Of a stretch of DNA of 64,000 bases, positions 35,824-44,403 are shown in pieces. The stretch lies in assembly GCA_013391385.1 (NCBI GenBank), contig JACBFI010000015.1, positions 1 through 64,000 on the forward strand. The letters run 5' to 3'. The translations under genes were made by a program, and so were the position numbers. The stretch is from Sediminibacterium sp. Gen4. GTDB lineage: Bacteria > Bacteroidota > Bacteroidia > Chitinophagales > Chitinophagaceae. The notes beneath the pieces were generated by a model, which had not been told where the DNA came from, made no database searches, and was given only the letters and a program-made list of their open reading frames with translations. Positions within the stretch are counted from its first letter, which is position 1; each line of letters starts with the position of its first letter.

Positions 35824-36039
35824 ATGAAACTACAGGACTTCATAAAACAAAAAAGAAAAACGGTTCAGCTAACTCAATCTGAACTAGCGGAAAAGGCTGG
35901 GGTGGGTTTGCGTTTTATCAGAGAACTTGAACAAGGCAAGCAAAGTCTTCGTTTAGATAAAGTGAATCAGGTGCTTGCTTTGTTTGGCCATGAAGTTGGC
36001 GCACTTAGAAGTGAGAAGATTGATTTAGATGTAGAATAA
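35824..36039 (+). CDS. HipB-like XRE transcriptional regulator
   Basis: A 71-residue helix-turn-helix protein: LTQSELAEKAGVGLRFIRELEQGKQSLRLDKVNQVLALFG covers the HTH and the C-terminal dimer helix of HipB-type antitoxins. The ATG at 35824 is used because an in-frame start 10 codons upstream would sit inside operator 2. No hipA toxin follows: two tandem hairpins begin 5 bp past the stop. It may have lost its partner, or act as a free regulator of the two operators. Confidence 0.85.
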   Translation: MKLQDFIKQKRKTVQLTQSELAEKAGVGLRFIRELEQGKQSLRLDKVNQVLALFGHEVGALRSEKIDLDVE

Positions 36040-36043
36040 GCAT

Positions 36044-36119
36044 CCATGAGCCGAATAAACAGATTATTCGGCTCATGGAAATATAGTTTGTGAGCCGATT
36101 AGCGTTTCTAATCGGCTCA
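36044..36119 (+). terminator. Two tandem hairpins closing the island side
   Basis: A 15-bp perfect stem (36044-36078) with a 5-nt loop, then a 12-bp perfect stem (36091-36119) with a 5-nt loop followed by TTTCTTT. Both stems share GAGCCGA words. They end the HipB transcript and shield the sialidase gene. Confidence 0.75.
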
Positions 36120-36181
36120 TTTCTTTAGTAATAGGGTTGTTTTGTTTCCTTCATATTTGTTGGAGGTGCCCTTCGCTGCGC

Positions 36182-37381
36182 TCAGGGTGACACCGTTACC
36201 CGCTTAAACACAATCTCCCCATACCCTTTCCTTTCATACAAAACACCCACAGTTCTTTTATTGATGTAAACAAGATCGGAGTAGGCGGTGTAGTCTCCTT
36301 TAAAATTTTTGGGTGAGGCGTCAATGAGTTGTTGGTATGGCCATGTTTTTCCTTCATCCCAACTAATCCGCAAACTGAGGGAGTCTCTTCGGGTAGTGCT
36401 GGCAGTATTGCAAAACGCGAGCATGGCTTTTCCTTTCCGATAACCGATGGTAAGTAAGGATGCCTGATTTACCGGGTCGGGTAATCGTGTATCGAAATAA
36501 CTAGTATCCCAGGTTTGTCCACCATTTCTGCTGATGGAAACAATGCGTGCGCGGATATCTCCTTTCTGATTGCGACTGTTCATCATCAATCTGCCATTGC
36601 TTATTTCTGTTGCAATGGATTCATTGCTTCCTTTGATGGCCAGTGATGAGGCAAGCTGAAAAGTTTTACCATGATCATCTGTATAAAAACCATGCGCTGT
36701 ATAATCTTCGAATTGATGCTGTGGCTCACCGGCTGAGTGATTGGCTGCAATAAAAATACGACCACGATAGGGGCCTTGCTGAAATTGCATCGCATGTCCG
36801 GGTGTATTGGCATAACTTCTCCAGTCTTCCTGAAATGAATAGTTTGGGTTTTTCTGTGGTTGTAAGGGCCGGTGTACACTCGTGGTAATATTCACGGGAT
36901 CACTCCAAGTCAGTCCATTGTCTGTAGAACTGATGTACCACACTTCTCTTAATCCATTTCCTTTCCGTACTTCATATTCATGATGATCACCGGTGTTGTA
37001 AAAAAGAAAAATACGTCCGCGTGGATGAGCGGGATCTGATACATCTACCACAGGAGCCGGATTCCCCACTTGTAAGTTTCCCATTGCAGCTATAACTTGA
37101 ATCGGTAACCATGTTTTACCATCATCTGTACTTCTGCGTAATACAATTTTGATATCGCCAAAATCTCCGGCATTATTCACGCGGCCTTCACAGAAAGCCA
37201 ATAAGGATTGATCGGGTGCGCGAACGATAGCAGGAATACGGAACGTATGATAACCGGCTTCGCCGGATTTGAATACAACCGATGTACTATCAGAAGCCCG
37301 CACCCAAAAACTGTAACAACAGCAGATACATAGATAGAACCAGCGCATACGGAAAGATATGTTTTCTTCATAAACGCCCAT
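36182..37381 (-). CDS. Exo-alpha-sialidase (GH33-like)
   Basis: A 399-residue secreted sialidase. The FRIPAI motif near the N terminus and five Asp-box motifs are visible (STDDGKTW, STDNGLTW, YTDDHGKTF, SRNGGQTW, SWDEGKTW), together with EGRVNNAGDFG. It releases terminal sialic acid from glycoconjugates. The true start may be the second Met (37348), which begins a cleaner signal sequence. It is divergent from the CocE gene with a 135-bp gap and has no sialic acid catabolism genes beside it. Confidence 0.88.
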   Translation of the reverse strand: MGVYEENISFRMRWFYLCICCCYSFWVRASDSTSVVFKSGEAGYHTFRIPAIVRAPDQSLLAFCEGRVNNAGDFGDIKIVLRRSTDDGKTWLPIQVIAAMGNLQVGNPAPVVDVSDPAHPRGRIFLFYNTGDHHEYEVRKGNGLREVWYISSTDNGLTWSDPVNITTSVHRPLQPQKNPNYSFQEDWRSYANTPGHAMQFQQGPYRGRIFIAANHSAGEPQHQFEDYTAHGFYTDDHGKTFQLASSLAIKGSNESIATEISNGRLMMNSRNQKGDIRARIVSISRNGGQTWDTSYFDTRLPDPVNQASLLTIGYRKGKAMLAFCNTASTTRRDSLSLRISWDEGKTWPYQQLIDASPKNFKGDYTAYSDLVYINKRTVGVLYERKGYGEIVFKRVTVSP

Positions 37382-37516
37382 AATGGCCCATCGTTATTCC
37401 ATAAAACACCTGAATGTAATTTTCCTACACATTAAAATAATTTTATCTTAATGGTTATATTTATGCAACGTTTTTGTTAAATTAGTTGCCTTCCATAATA
37501 AGGCCAAATACTGCCT

Positions 37517-39394
37517 ATGAGAAAATTATTACCCCTTATTGCGTGCATTCTGATCACGTACACATTATCTGCGCAAGACACTGCTGCTATTTACCTGAAA
37601 CTTCAGGAAATCGCCATTATCGATCAAAAAGTCATGATGCCCATGCGCGATGGCATCCGATTGGCTACTGATATCTACCGTCCGAAAGGCGACAAAAAAG
37701 TTCCGATTGTTTTTTCCAAAACTCCTTATCAGTTCAATACATGGGTAGATGGTAAAATGACCACCCGTACACTCGAAGAAGCTTACAATGCTGTTTCACG
37801 TGGCTATGCTTATGTGGTTCAAAATGAAAGAGGTCGTTATTTCTCCGAAGGCGAATGGGATATTCTTGGTGCACCGATTACTGATGGCTATGATGCGTTT
37901 ACGTGGATGGCTGCACAACCCTGGAGCAATGGCAAAATTGGTGTGATCGGTTGCTCTTCTACGGCAGAGTGGCAAATGGCGGTTGCTTCACAAAACCATC
38001 CTGCATTGGCGGCCATGGTAGCACAGGGTTATGGTGCGGGTATTGGTCGCGTAGGTAAGTTCATGGAACAAGGTAACTGGTATCGGGGCGGGGCCGGACA
38101 AATGCTCTTCACCGCTTGGCTCTATGGCACGCAGAATGATAAATTCAAACCTACATTCCCCAAGACCGTACAACAAAAAGACTTACAGCGTTTGCAGCGC
38201 TTTTATGATATGTCTACGGAAATGCCAAGGGTTGATTGGTCGGTGGGATTGCGTCATCTGCCATTACAAGACATCATTAAAAATGTAAAAGGACAGGAAG
38301 GTGTGTATGAAGATATGATTCGTCGCAAACCCAATGATCCAAAATGGTTCAAAGGTGGATTGTATCATGATGATATGCCATTGAATACACCGGCTTATTG
38401 GTTTGTTTCCTGGTATGATGTGTCTTCTGCACCCAATATTGCACTCTTCAATCATGTTCGCAACAGCGCGAAAGACAAAGCCATTGCCGATAATCAGTAT
38501 CTCGTGATAGCGCCGGTATTACACTGCTCTTATAAAAGAGCTACAGAAAATACGGTGGTAGGGGAAAGAAATGTAGGTGATGCGAGATTGAATTATGATG
38601 AATTGACCTGGGGATGGTTTGATATGTTATTGAAGGGAGAGCAAAATGATTTCAAACAAAAAAATCCACGTGTACGCTACTATACCATGGGTAGCAACAA
38701 ATGGCAGCAATCAGAAACTTTCCCTCCTGCAGGAGCTGAAATGCAGTCATTCTATTTAAGCAGTGCAGGCAAAGCCAATACCAGAAATGGTGATGGACAA
38801 TTGTTAGCAGCGCCACCCAAAGAAAACAAACCCGATGCATTTCAATATGACCCCATGAATCCGGTACCATCGTATGGCGGTAATGTTTGTTGTACAGGAA
38901 ATGCTGTGCAAGGAGGTTCTTTTGATCAATCAACAATGGAGTTGAGAGATGATATTCTGGTGTACACTTCTGATGAATTAAAAGAGGGTGTAGAAATAAC
39001 CGGCTTTATTGAATCAACGCTGTATGTATCTTCTTCAGGTCCGGATACGGATATCACGATTAAGTTGATAGATGTATATCCTGATGGTAAAGCGTATAAC
39101 CTCGATGAAACCATTCAGCGTTTGCGTTACAGAGAAGGATATGATAAAGAGGTATTCATGGAGAAAGGAAAAGTGTACAAGGTAGATCTCACGCCGATGG
39201 TAACAAGTAACTACTTCGCACCGGGGCATCGCATTCGTATTGAAGTATCAAGTAGCAATTTTCCTCGCTTCGACAGAAACATGAATACAGGTGGGAATAA
39301 TTATGATGAAACAACGGGTATTAAAGTGGAGAATAAAATTCATCACTCCACGCAATATCCTTCCGTCATCAAATTACCCATCATTAAAAAATAG
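37517..39394 (+). CDS. CocE/NonD (S15-type) acyl-peptidase
   Basis: A 625-residue exported hydrolase of the X-Pro dipeptidyl peptidase and glutaryl-7-ACA acylase group. Signal peptide at residues 1-20. Motifs: [14 protein letters not shown] near 45, [14 protein letters not shown] (nucleophile Ser in GCSS), then the substrate loop, and a C-terminal jelly-roll beta domain with [21 protein letters not shown]. It sits 56 bp before the first SusC, so the products it releases are probably imported by that pair. Confidence 0.9.
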   Translation: MRKLLPLIACILITYTLSAQDTAAIYLKLQEIAIIDQKVMMPMRDGIRLATDIYRPKGDKKVPIVFSKTPYQFNTWVDGKMTTRTLEEAYNAVSRGYAYVVQNERGRYFSEGEWDILGAPITDGYDAFTWMAAQPWSNGKIGVIGCSSTAEWQMAVASQNHPALAAMVAQGYGAGIGRVGKFMEQGNWYRGGAGQMLFTAWLYGTQNDKFKPTFPKTVQQKDLQRLQRFYDMSTEMPRVDWSVGLRHLPLQDIIKNVKGQEGVYEDMIRRKPNDPKWFKGGLYHDDMPLNTPAYWFVSWYDVSSAPNIALFNHVRNSAKDKAIADNQYLVIAPVLHCSYKRATENTVVGERNVGDARLNYDELTWGWFDMLLKGEQNDFKQKNPRVRYYTMGSNKWQQSETFPPAGAEMQSFYLSSAGKANTRNGDGQLLAAPPKENKPDAFQYDPMNPVPSYGGNVCCTGNAVQGGSFDQSTMELRDDILVYTSDELKEGVEITGFIESTLYVSSSGPDTDITIKLIDVYPDGKAYNLDETIQRLRYREGYDKEVFMEKGKVYKVDLTPMVTSNYFAPGHRIRIEVSSSNFPRFDRNMNTGGNNYDETTGIKVENKIHHSTQYPSVIKLPIIKK

Positions 39395-39450
39395 TCTTTA
39401 AATCCAAGTTTGATATAACCATTTCAAAAACCCAATTATTCACAAACAAA

Positions 39451-42432
39451 ATGCTGAGTATGCAGAAACGTTATCTACTGAAAACGCTGCTTCTATTGTT
39501 CTTCTTTATGAAGATGATAGATGCAGGTGCTCAAGGCTTCACAGCCTCGGGTACAGTTAAAGAAAGCGTAACAGGGAATCCACTTGCAGGAGTATCTGTT
39601 ACCATCAAAGGCACCAAACAGGTGACTACTACCGACGCGAGCGGTAATTTTTCAATTAAACCCACCGGTAGAACTGCGGTGCTGGTACTAAACTATGTTG
39701 GTTATAAAACAGCAGAAGTAAGTGTATCGGCAGACAGACCTACCGTGAGCATCATGATGGAAGAAGAGATCAATCCACTGAAAGAAGTGGTAATTACGGG
39801 TCTGGCTTCTTCGATCAAACGTTCTAACCTTGCCAATGCAGTAACTACGGTTTCTGCGCGTGACCTTACCGGTACTACACAGATTCAAACCACAGATGGT
39901 GCGTTGTACGGAAAAGTTCCCGGTGCTACCATTCGTATGAACTCTGGTGCACCCGGTGGTGGTATCAACATTCAATTACGTGGTTTATCTAGTCTTACTC
40001 AGGCTTCTGCGCCACTGATTGTATTGGATGGTGTGTACATCAGTAATGACTTTCAGCGTACCGGTCGTGCATCGGTAACCGGTGCAGGTGCTGCGAATCA
40101 GGATGATGGTGCCAACCGTTTGGCTGATATCAACCCAGCCGATATCGAAAGTATTGAAGTATTGAAAGGTCCATCCGCAGCAGCCATGTACGGTACCCGT
40201 GCGAATGCCGGTGTATTGGTGATCAATACCAGAAAAGGTGTTGCAGGAAAAACAACCATCAGCTTTGCACAAGACATCGGTTTTGCAACGCCATTGAAGT
40301 TGATGGGCGTTGACAACTGGAGTGAAGCAAAGATCAACACTTTCTTCCCTGTTGCCAGAAGACCGATTGAATTAACACGTTATCAGAATGCAGTAGCTAC
40401 AGGCACTTTCATTGACTATGAAGATTATTTCTACGGAAATACAGCATCCCTGCTGAACAGCCGTTTGAGTGTTCGTGGTGGTGATGAAAAAACCAAGTTC
40501 TTCATTTCAGGTTCCATGACAGATGAAGGTGGTACGGTGAGAAGAACAGGGTTTGAGCGTCAGTCTATTCGTGCAAATATTGATCATAAACTAACCAAAG
40601 ACATCACACTAACAGTTAACTCAAACTACAGCCGCAGTAATACCGATCGTGGTTTTACCGGTAACCAGAATAACTCAGGTGCCAGTATTGGTTACAATAT
40701 TGCATATGTTCCAAACTACTTTGATCTGAGACCGGTGAATGGTATCTATCCAGCGAATCCTTACTTCGCAGAGAATCCGGTTCATGTAACAGATAAGGGT
40801 ATCAATAACTCATTGGTGAATCGTTTCATTCAATCATTTGGTTTAGACATCAACCTGCTTCGCACAGAAAAATCACAGTTGAAATTCAAAGCCAATGGTG
40901 GTTTGGATTTCTTCCAGAATTCTACCAAAGTGTATTTGCCGGATGATCTCCAGTTCCAGCGTGCACAAGCCAATCCGGGTGATGTGCTCGTAGGTAGACA
41001 ACAAACCATGAACACCAATTTCCAGGCTGCGATGGTGTACAATTGGGAATTGAAAAAAGTGAGCATGACTACACAAGCGGGTATGGTTCGTTTGGATTTC
41101 AAAAATGATGGAATCTTTAACCGCGGTCGTGGTTTGGCTCCGGGACAATCTAATATCAAACAAGCTACTGTTCAAGAAGTAGAAGCACAGTTTGAGAATT
41201 CTCAAAGAGACGTGGGTATCTTCTTACAACAGGAAGCAAATTTTGAAGACAAGATCATTGGTACAGTGGGTATCCGTTGGGATAAATCCAATACCAATGG
41301 TGATCCGAATAAATACTATGCATTCCCGAAAGCATCATTGGCAGTGAACCTGACCAATTTTGATTTCTGGAAATCACGCACCATTACACAGTTGAAACCA
41401 CGTATAGCTTATGGTCAAACAGCAGGTCCTGTACCATTTGGTGCCACCTTTACTTCGCTGGGTGGTGTGAACATTGGTGGTTTATTGGGTTCAACAGTTG
41501 CTGTGAATGTGGGTAACCTCAACATCAGACCTGAGAGAGCAGAAGAAATTGAATTTGGTTTGGATGCGGGCTTCTTCAATAACAAAATTTTGTTTGAAGG
41601 AACTTACTATATCAAAACTACCAAAGACAATTTACAGCCTTTGAATCTTTCTCCTTCAACAGGTGTAGCAACTACACTGAGTAATGAAGCAGAGATGAGA
41701 AACAAAGGTATTGAGTTGGCTTTATCCGGTACGGTGATTCAAAAAGAAAAGATCAGGTGGTCAACCCGTTTGATGTGGTGGAAGAATGATGTAGTGTTAA
41801 CCAGACTGGGTATTCCTTCTTATACAGCAGGTGCTTTCGGTACAGCACTGGGTACTTTCCTGTATCAGCAAGGTGTAGCACCTACTACCATCGTAGGTAC
41901 TCCGGCGGTTTCTCCGGGTGTATTTACAGTGTGGGGAAATGCGCAGCCTGACTGGACTTCATCATGGTCTAACAACATTACTTTCCTGAAGAATTTTGAT
42001 CTGAATTTCTTGATGGAATACCGTAGTGGTGGTGATAATATCAATCTGACTTCATTCCTTACTGATGGTGGTGGTACTACCAAAGGTTGGTTTGATGATG
42101 ATAATAAAGATGGTATTCCTAACGGACGTCAGCGTCCACCTGCACCGTATAACAATGCCGGTCGCTGGGTACAGGATGCAACCTTCCTGAAAGTACGTGA
42201 GATCGGTTTATACTATACCGTTCCAAAAGAATTCTTAAGCCGCACATTTGGAAGAGTGATTCAGCGTGCTAAGGTTGGTTTCTCAGGAAACAATGTCTTC
42301 CTGGCAACAAAATATGTTGGTTATGATCCGGAAACATCCACATTTGGTGCACAAGCTATTGCCAATAACGTAGATGTGGCTCCTTATCCAACAGCCAGAA
42401 GATTATTCTTTCACTTACAAATTGACTTCTAA
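39451..42432 (+). CDS. SusC/RagA-type TonB-dependent receptor 1
   Basis: A 993-residue outer-membrane receptor. It has an N-terminal signal (to about residue 28), a CarboxypepD_reg-like domain (about 30-105), the TonB box-like KEVVITGL, a plug domain with LRGLSSLTQASAPLIVLDGVYIS, and a C-terminal beta-barrel ending in an aromatic residue. An alternative Met lies 3 codons later. Pairs with SusD 1, 92 bp downstream, and follows the CocE-type hydrolase, suggesting peptide or amino-acid-linked substrate uptake. Confidence 0.95.
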   Translation: MLSMQKRYLLKTLLLLFFFMKMIDAGAQGFTASGTVKESVTGNPLAGVSVTIKGTKQVTTTDASGNFSIKPTGRTAVLVLNYVGYKTAEVSVSADRPTVSIMMEEEINPLKEVVITGLASSIKRSNLANAVTTVSARDLTGTTQIQTTDGALYGKVPGATIRMNSGAPGGGINIQLRGLSSLTQASAPLIVLDGVYISNDFQRTGRASVTGAGAANQDDGANRLADINPADIESIEVLKGPSAAAMYGTRANAGVLVINTRKGVAGKTTISFAQDIGFATPLKLMGVDNWSEAKINTFFPVARRPIELTRYQNAVATGTFIDYEDYFYGNTASLLNSRLSVRGGDEKTKFFISGSMTDEGGTVRRTGFERQSIRANIDHKLTKDITLTVNSNYSRSNTDRGFTGNQNNSGASIGYNIAYVPNYFDLRPVNGIYPANPYFAENPVHVTDKGINNSLVNRFIQSFGLDINLLRTEKSQLKFKANGGLDFFQNSTKVYLPDDLQFQRAQANPGDVLVGRQQTMNTNFQAAMVYNWELKKVSMTTQAGMVRLDFKNDGIFNRGRGLAPGQSNIKQATVQEVEAQFENSQRDVGIFLQQEANFEDKIIGTVGIRWDKSNTNGDPNKYYAFPKASLAVNLTNFDFWKSRTITQLKPRIAYGQTAGPVPFGATFTSLGGVNIGGLLGSTVAVNVGNLNIRPERAEEIEFGLDAGFFNNKILFEGTYYIKTTKDNLQPLNLSPSTGVATTLSNEAEMRNKGIELALSGTVIQKEKIRWSTRLMWWKNDVVLTRLGIPSYTAGAFGTALGTFLYQQGVAPTTIVGTPAVSPGVFTVWGNAQPDWTSSWSNNITFLKNFDLNFLMEYRSGGDNINLTSFLTDGGGTTKGWFDDDNKDGIPNGRQRPPAPYNNAGRWVQDATFLKVREIGLYYTVPKEFLSRTFGRVIQRAKVGFSGNNVFLATKYVGYDPETSTFGAQAIANNVDVAPYPTARRLFFHLQIDF

Positions 42433-42524
42433 ATCACAAACACATGAAATGAGCCATGATGAAAGTTGATATCAATTGATTTTTTGGCGAATTCCATGTG
42501 ACTAAAATCAATAAACAGAGACAC

Positions 42525-43895
42525 ATGAAAAAGCTTCAAATACTATTAATAGCGGGTGCTGCAGCATTTCATTTTGCATGTAACCCACTGGAAGTAAAAG
42601 AGCTGGTTGATCCGAATAATCCAAGTGAGGCGAGTGTGTTGAACAATGCTACTCGTCGCCAGGTTCAGTTTCTGGTTACCGGTCTCGAACAAAGACACAA
42701 AGGATATGTCACTAATATTTGTCAGGCGTGGAATACTTTCGGAAGGGAAGTATGGTACCTGAATGGTTCTGATCCTCGCTTTCAAACCGATTGGTTAGGA
42801 CAGGCAGGTCGTGTACCTGATGCTGCTTACTTCGGATTTGGTGCAACAGGTGGCGGATCTTATGCAACACCTTATCAGTGTATCAAACAAGGCTATGTTT
42901 TGATTGATGCTGCAAATAATTCCGGTGAATTAACGGCTCCTGAAAAAAGAGCGGTTGCCGGTTTTGCAAAAACCATCATGGCATATCAATTCATGATTCC
43001 TGCCAACTGGCAATATGAAAACGGTATCCGTACTGATGTAAAAGATCCGTTGAAACCCGGTGGTTTCAGGTCTTATACTGCTGCAATGGGATTTGTTGAT
43101 TCACTATTGAATGCAGGTTATGATGACCTGAATAATGGTGGTACTACTTTCCCATTCACACTAACAGCCGGATTTAATGGTTTTAATACCATCGATGGTT
43201 TGAAAAGATTGAACAGAGCGATAGCAGCGCGTTGCGCGATTTATCGTAAAGATTGGCAAGGTGCATTAACTGCATTGAACCTGTCGTTCATGAACCTGAC
43301 CGGTGCTTTGGGCGTAGGTCCAGCACACACGTTTGGTGCACCACCGGATGGTTTCAATCCGATGTTTTATGTATTGGATGCAAATGTGAATACCATCATC
43401 GTTGTTCATCCTTCCGTTCTCGCAGATGCTACACCGGGTGATGCACGTGTTGCTGCTAAATTCCATCAGCGCGCTACACCGGTGACCATTACCACAGATG
43501 CGATGCCATTGGTTGGAACACACCAGGATAAAAGATGGGCAAGCAATACTTCACCCATGCCTTTCATTAAAAATGAAGAATTGATCTTGATCAAAGCTGA
43601 AGCGCATGCACAGTTAAACCAAACCACTGATGCCGTTAATGCGATCAATATCATTCGCAATGCTGCAAACATTGGTAACTATGGTGGCGCTACAACACAA
43701 GCCGCTTTGATCGATGAGATCTTGTATCAGCGTCGTTATTCACTGTGGGCTGAACCTTGGGGTCACCGCTGGATCGATGCGCGCAGATATGACAGACTCA
43801 ATACCATCCCTACTTCATTTGATCAGGGAACGATCTTCAAACAATTCCCTCGCCCTCAATCTGAGATCAACTGGGATTTGTATACGGGGGGGTAG
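42525..43895 (+). CDS. SusD/RagB-type nutrient-binding lipoprotein 1
   Basis: A 456-residue surface lipoprotein: lipobox HFAC near residue 19, helical TPR-like region and a C-terminal RRYSLWAEPWGHRWIDARRYDR segment, typical of SusD. The ATG at 42525 is preferred over a GTG at 42498. It captures ligand for SusC 1. A terminator with a 10-bp stem follows at 43937. Confidence 0.93.
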   Translation: MKKLQILLIAGAAAFHFACNPLEVKELVDPNNPSEASVLNNATRRQVQFLVTGLEQRHKGYVTNICQAWNTFGREVWYLNGSDPRFQTDWLGQAGRVPDAAYFGFGATGGGSYATPYQCIKQGYVLIDAANNSGELTAPEKRAVAGFAKTIMAYQFMIPANWQYENGIRTDVKDPLKPGGFRSYTAAMGFVDSLLNAGYDDLNNGGTTFPFTLTAGFNGFNTIDGLKRLNRAIAARCAIYRKDWQGALTALNLSFMNLTGALGVGPAHTFGAPPDGFNPMFYVLDANVNTIIVVHPSVLADATPGDARVAAKFHQRATPVTITTDAMPLVGTHQDKRWASNTSPMPFIKNEELILIKAEAHAQLNQTTDAVNAINIIRNAANIGNYGGATTQAALIDEILYQRRYSLWAEPWGHRWIDARRYDRLNTIPTSFDQGTIFKQFPRPQSEINWDLYTGG

Positions 43896-43936
43896 ATTTG
43901 AAAGTCAAAAGTCAAAAGTTAAAAATCAAAATAGTA

Positions 43937-43968
43937 GTGCGGCGCATTTTTTGCGCCGCACTTTTTTT
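43937..43968 (+). terminator. Terminator of the first SusCD pair
   Basis: GTGCGGCGCA arm with a 5-nt T loop, its perfect complement and a run of seven T. It begins 42 bp beyond the SusD 1 stop. Confidence 0.85.
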
Positions 43969-44033
43969 GTTGGATATACAATTGTTATACGGTGTAACTG
44001 CTAATAGCTTAGATCTCTGCTTTGCAAAAAAAA

Positions 44034-44060
44034 AGCGGGTAAGAATACCCGCTCGCATTT
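44034..44060 (+). terminator. Second hairpin downstream of SusD 1
   Basis: AGCGGGT/ACCCGCT 7-bp stem after an A run, followed by a T stretch. A backup terminator. Confidence 0.55.
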
Positions 44061-44232
44061 TTAAAAACTGACACATGAGAATGTCATACACAATATTATT
44101 ACATCACCACACCCCATAAAAACCTAAAACACTGAAAGGAAATAAATGATGACTGAAGTGGGAGTAGTGAGAGTGAGTAGTGAATAGTCAGTAGTGAGTA
44201 AAGAGCGCGCCTTACAAAACTCCCTACTCACT

Positions 44233-44283
44233 ATCTTTCACCTTTCACCTTTCACTTTTCTCCAAAGGAGTCCTGTAGACACC
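44233..44283 (-). repeat. Dispersed repeat C (inverted copy)
   Basis: Reading on the minus strand, GTGTCTACAGGACTCC then TTGGAGAAAAGTGAAAGGTG, the same order as 13124-13161. It lies 120 bp upstream of the SusC 2 start. Confidence 0.7.
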
Positions 44284-44403
44284 TCTCACGCCCTCATTCC
44301 CCACCTTCAGTCGTTAAAAATTGAACTTCGGTTTTTAACATCAATTCGCATACGGGTTTTAGTGAAGTTTTGCTGTCTTCACAAAATAATAAACCGAATA
44401 ACT

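Noticed and set aside
19160-36180. att direct repeat of the tRNA-Phe 3' end at the far side of the island
   Set aside because: By eye no copy of the T-arm and acceptor segment is found near 36000-36200, and no integrase gene is present.
44194-44403. Extended N terminus of SusC 2
   Set aside because: It runs through repeat C and gives no signal peptide until MRKFVLL at 44404.
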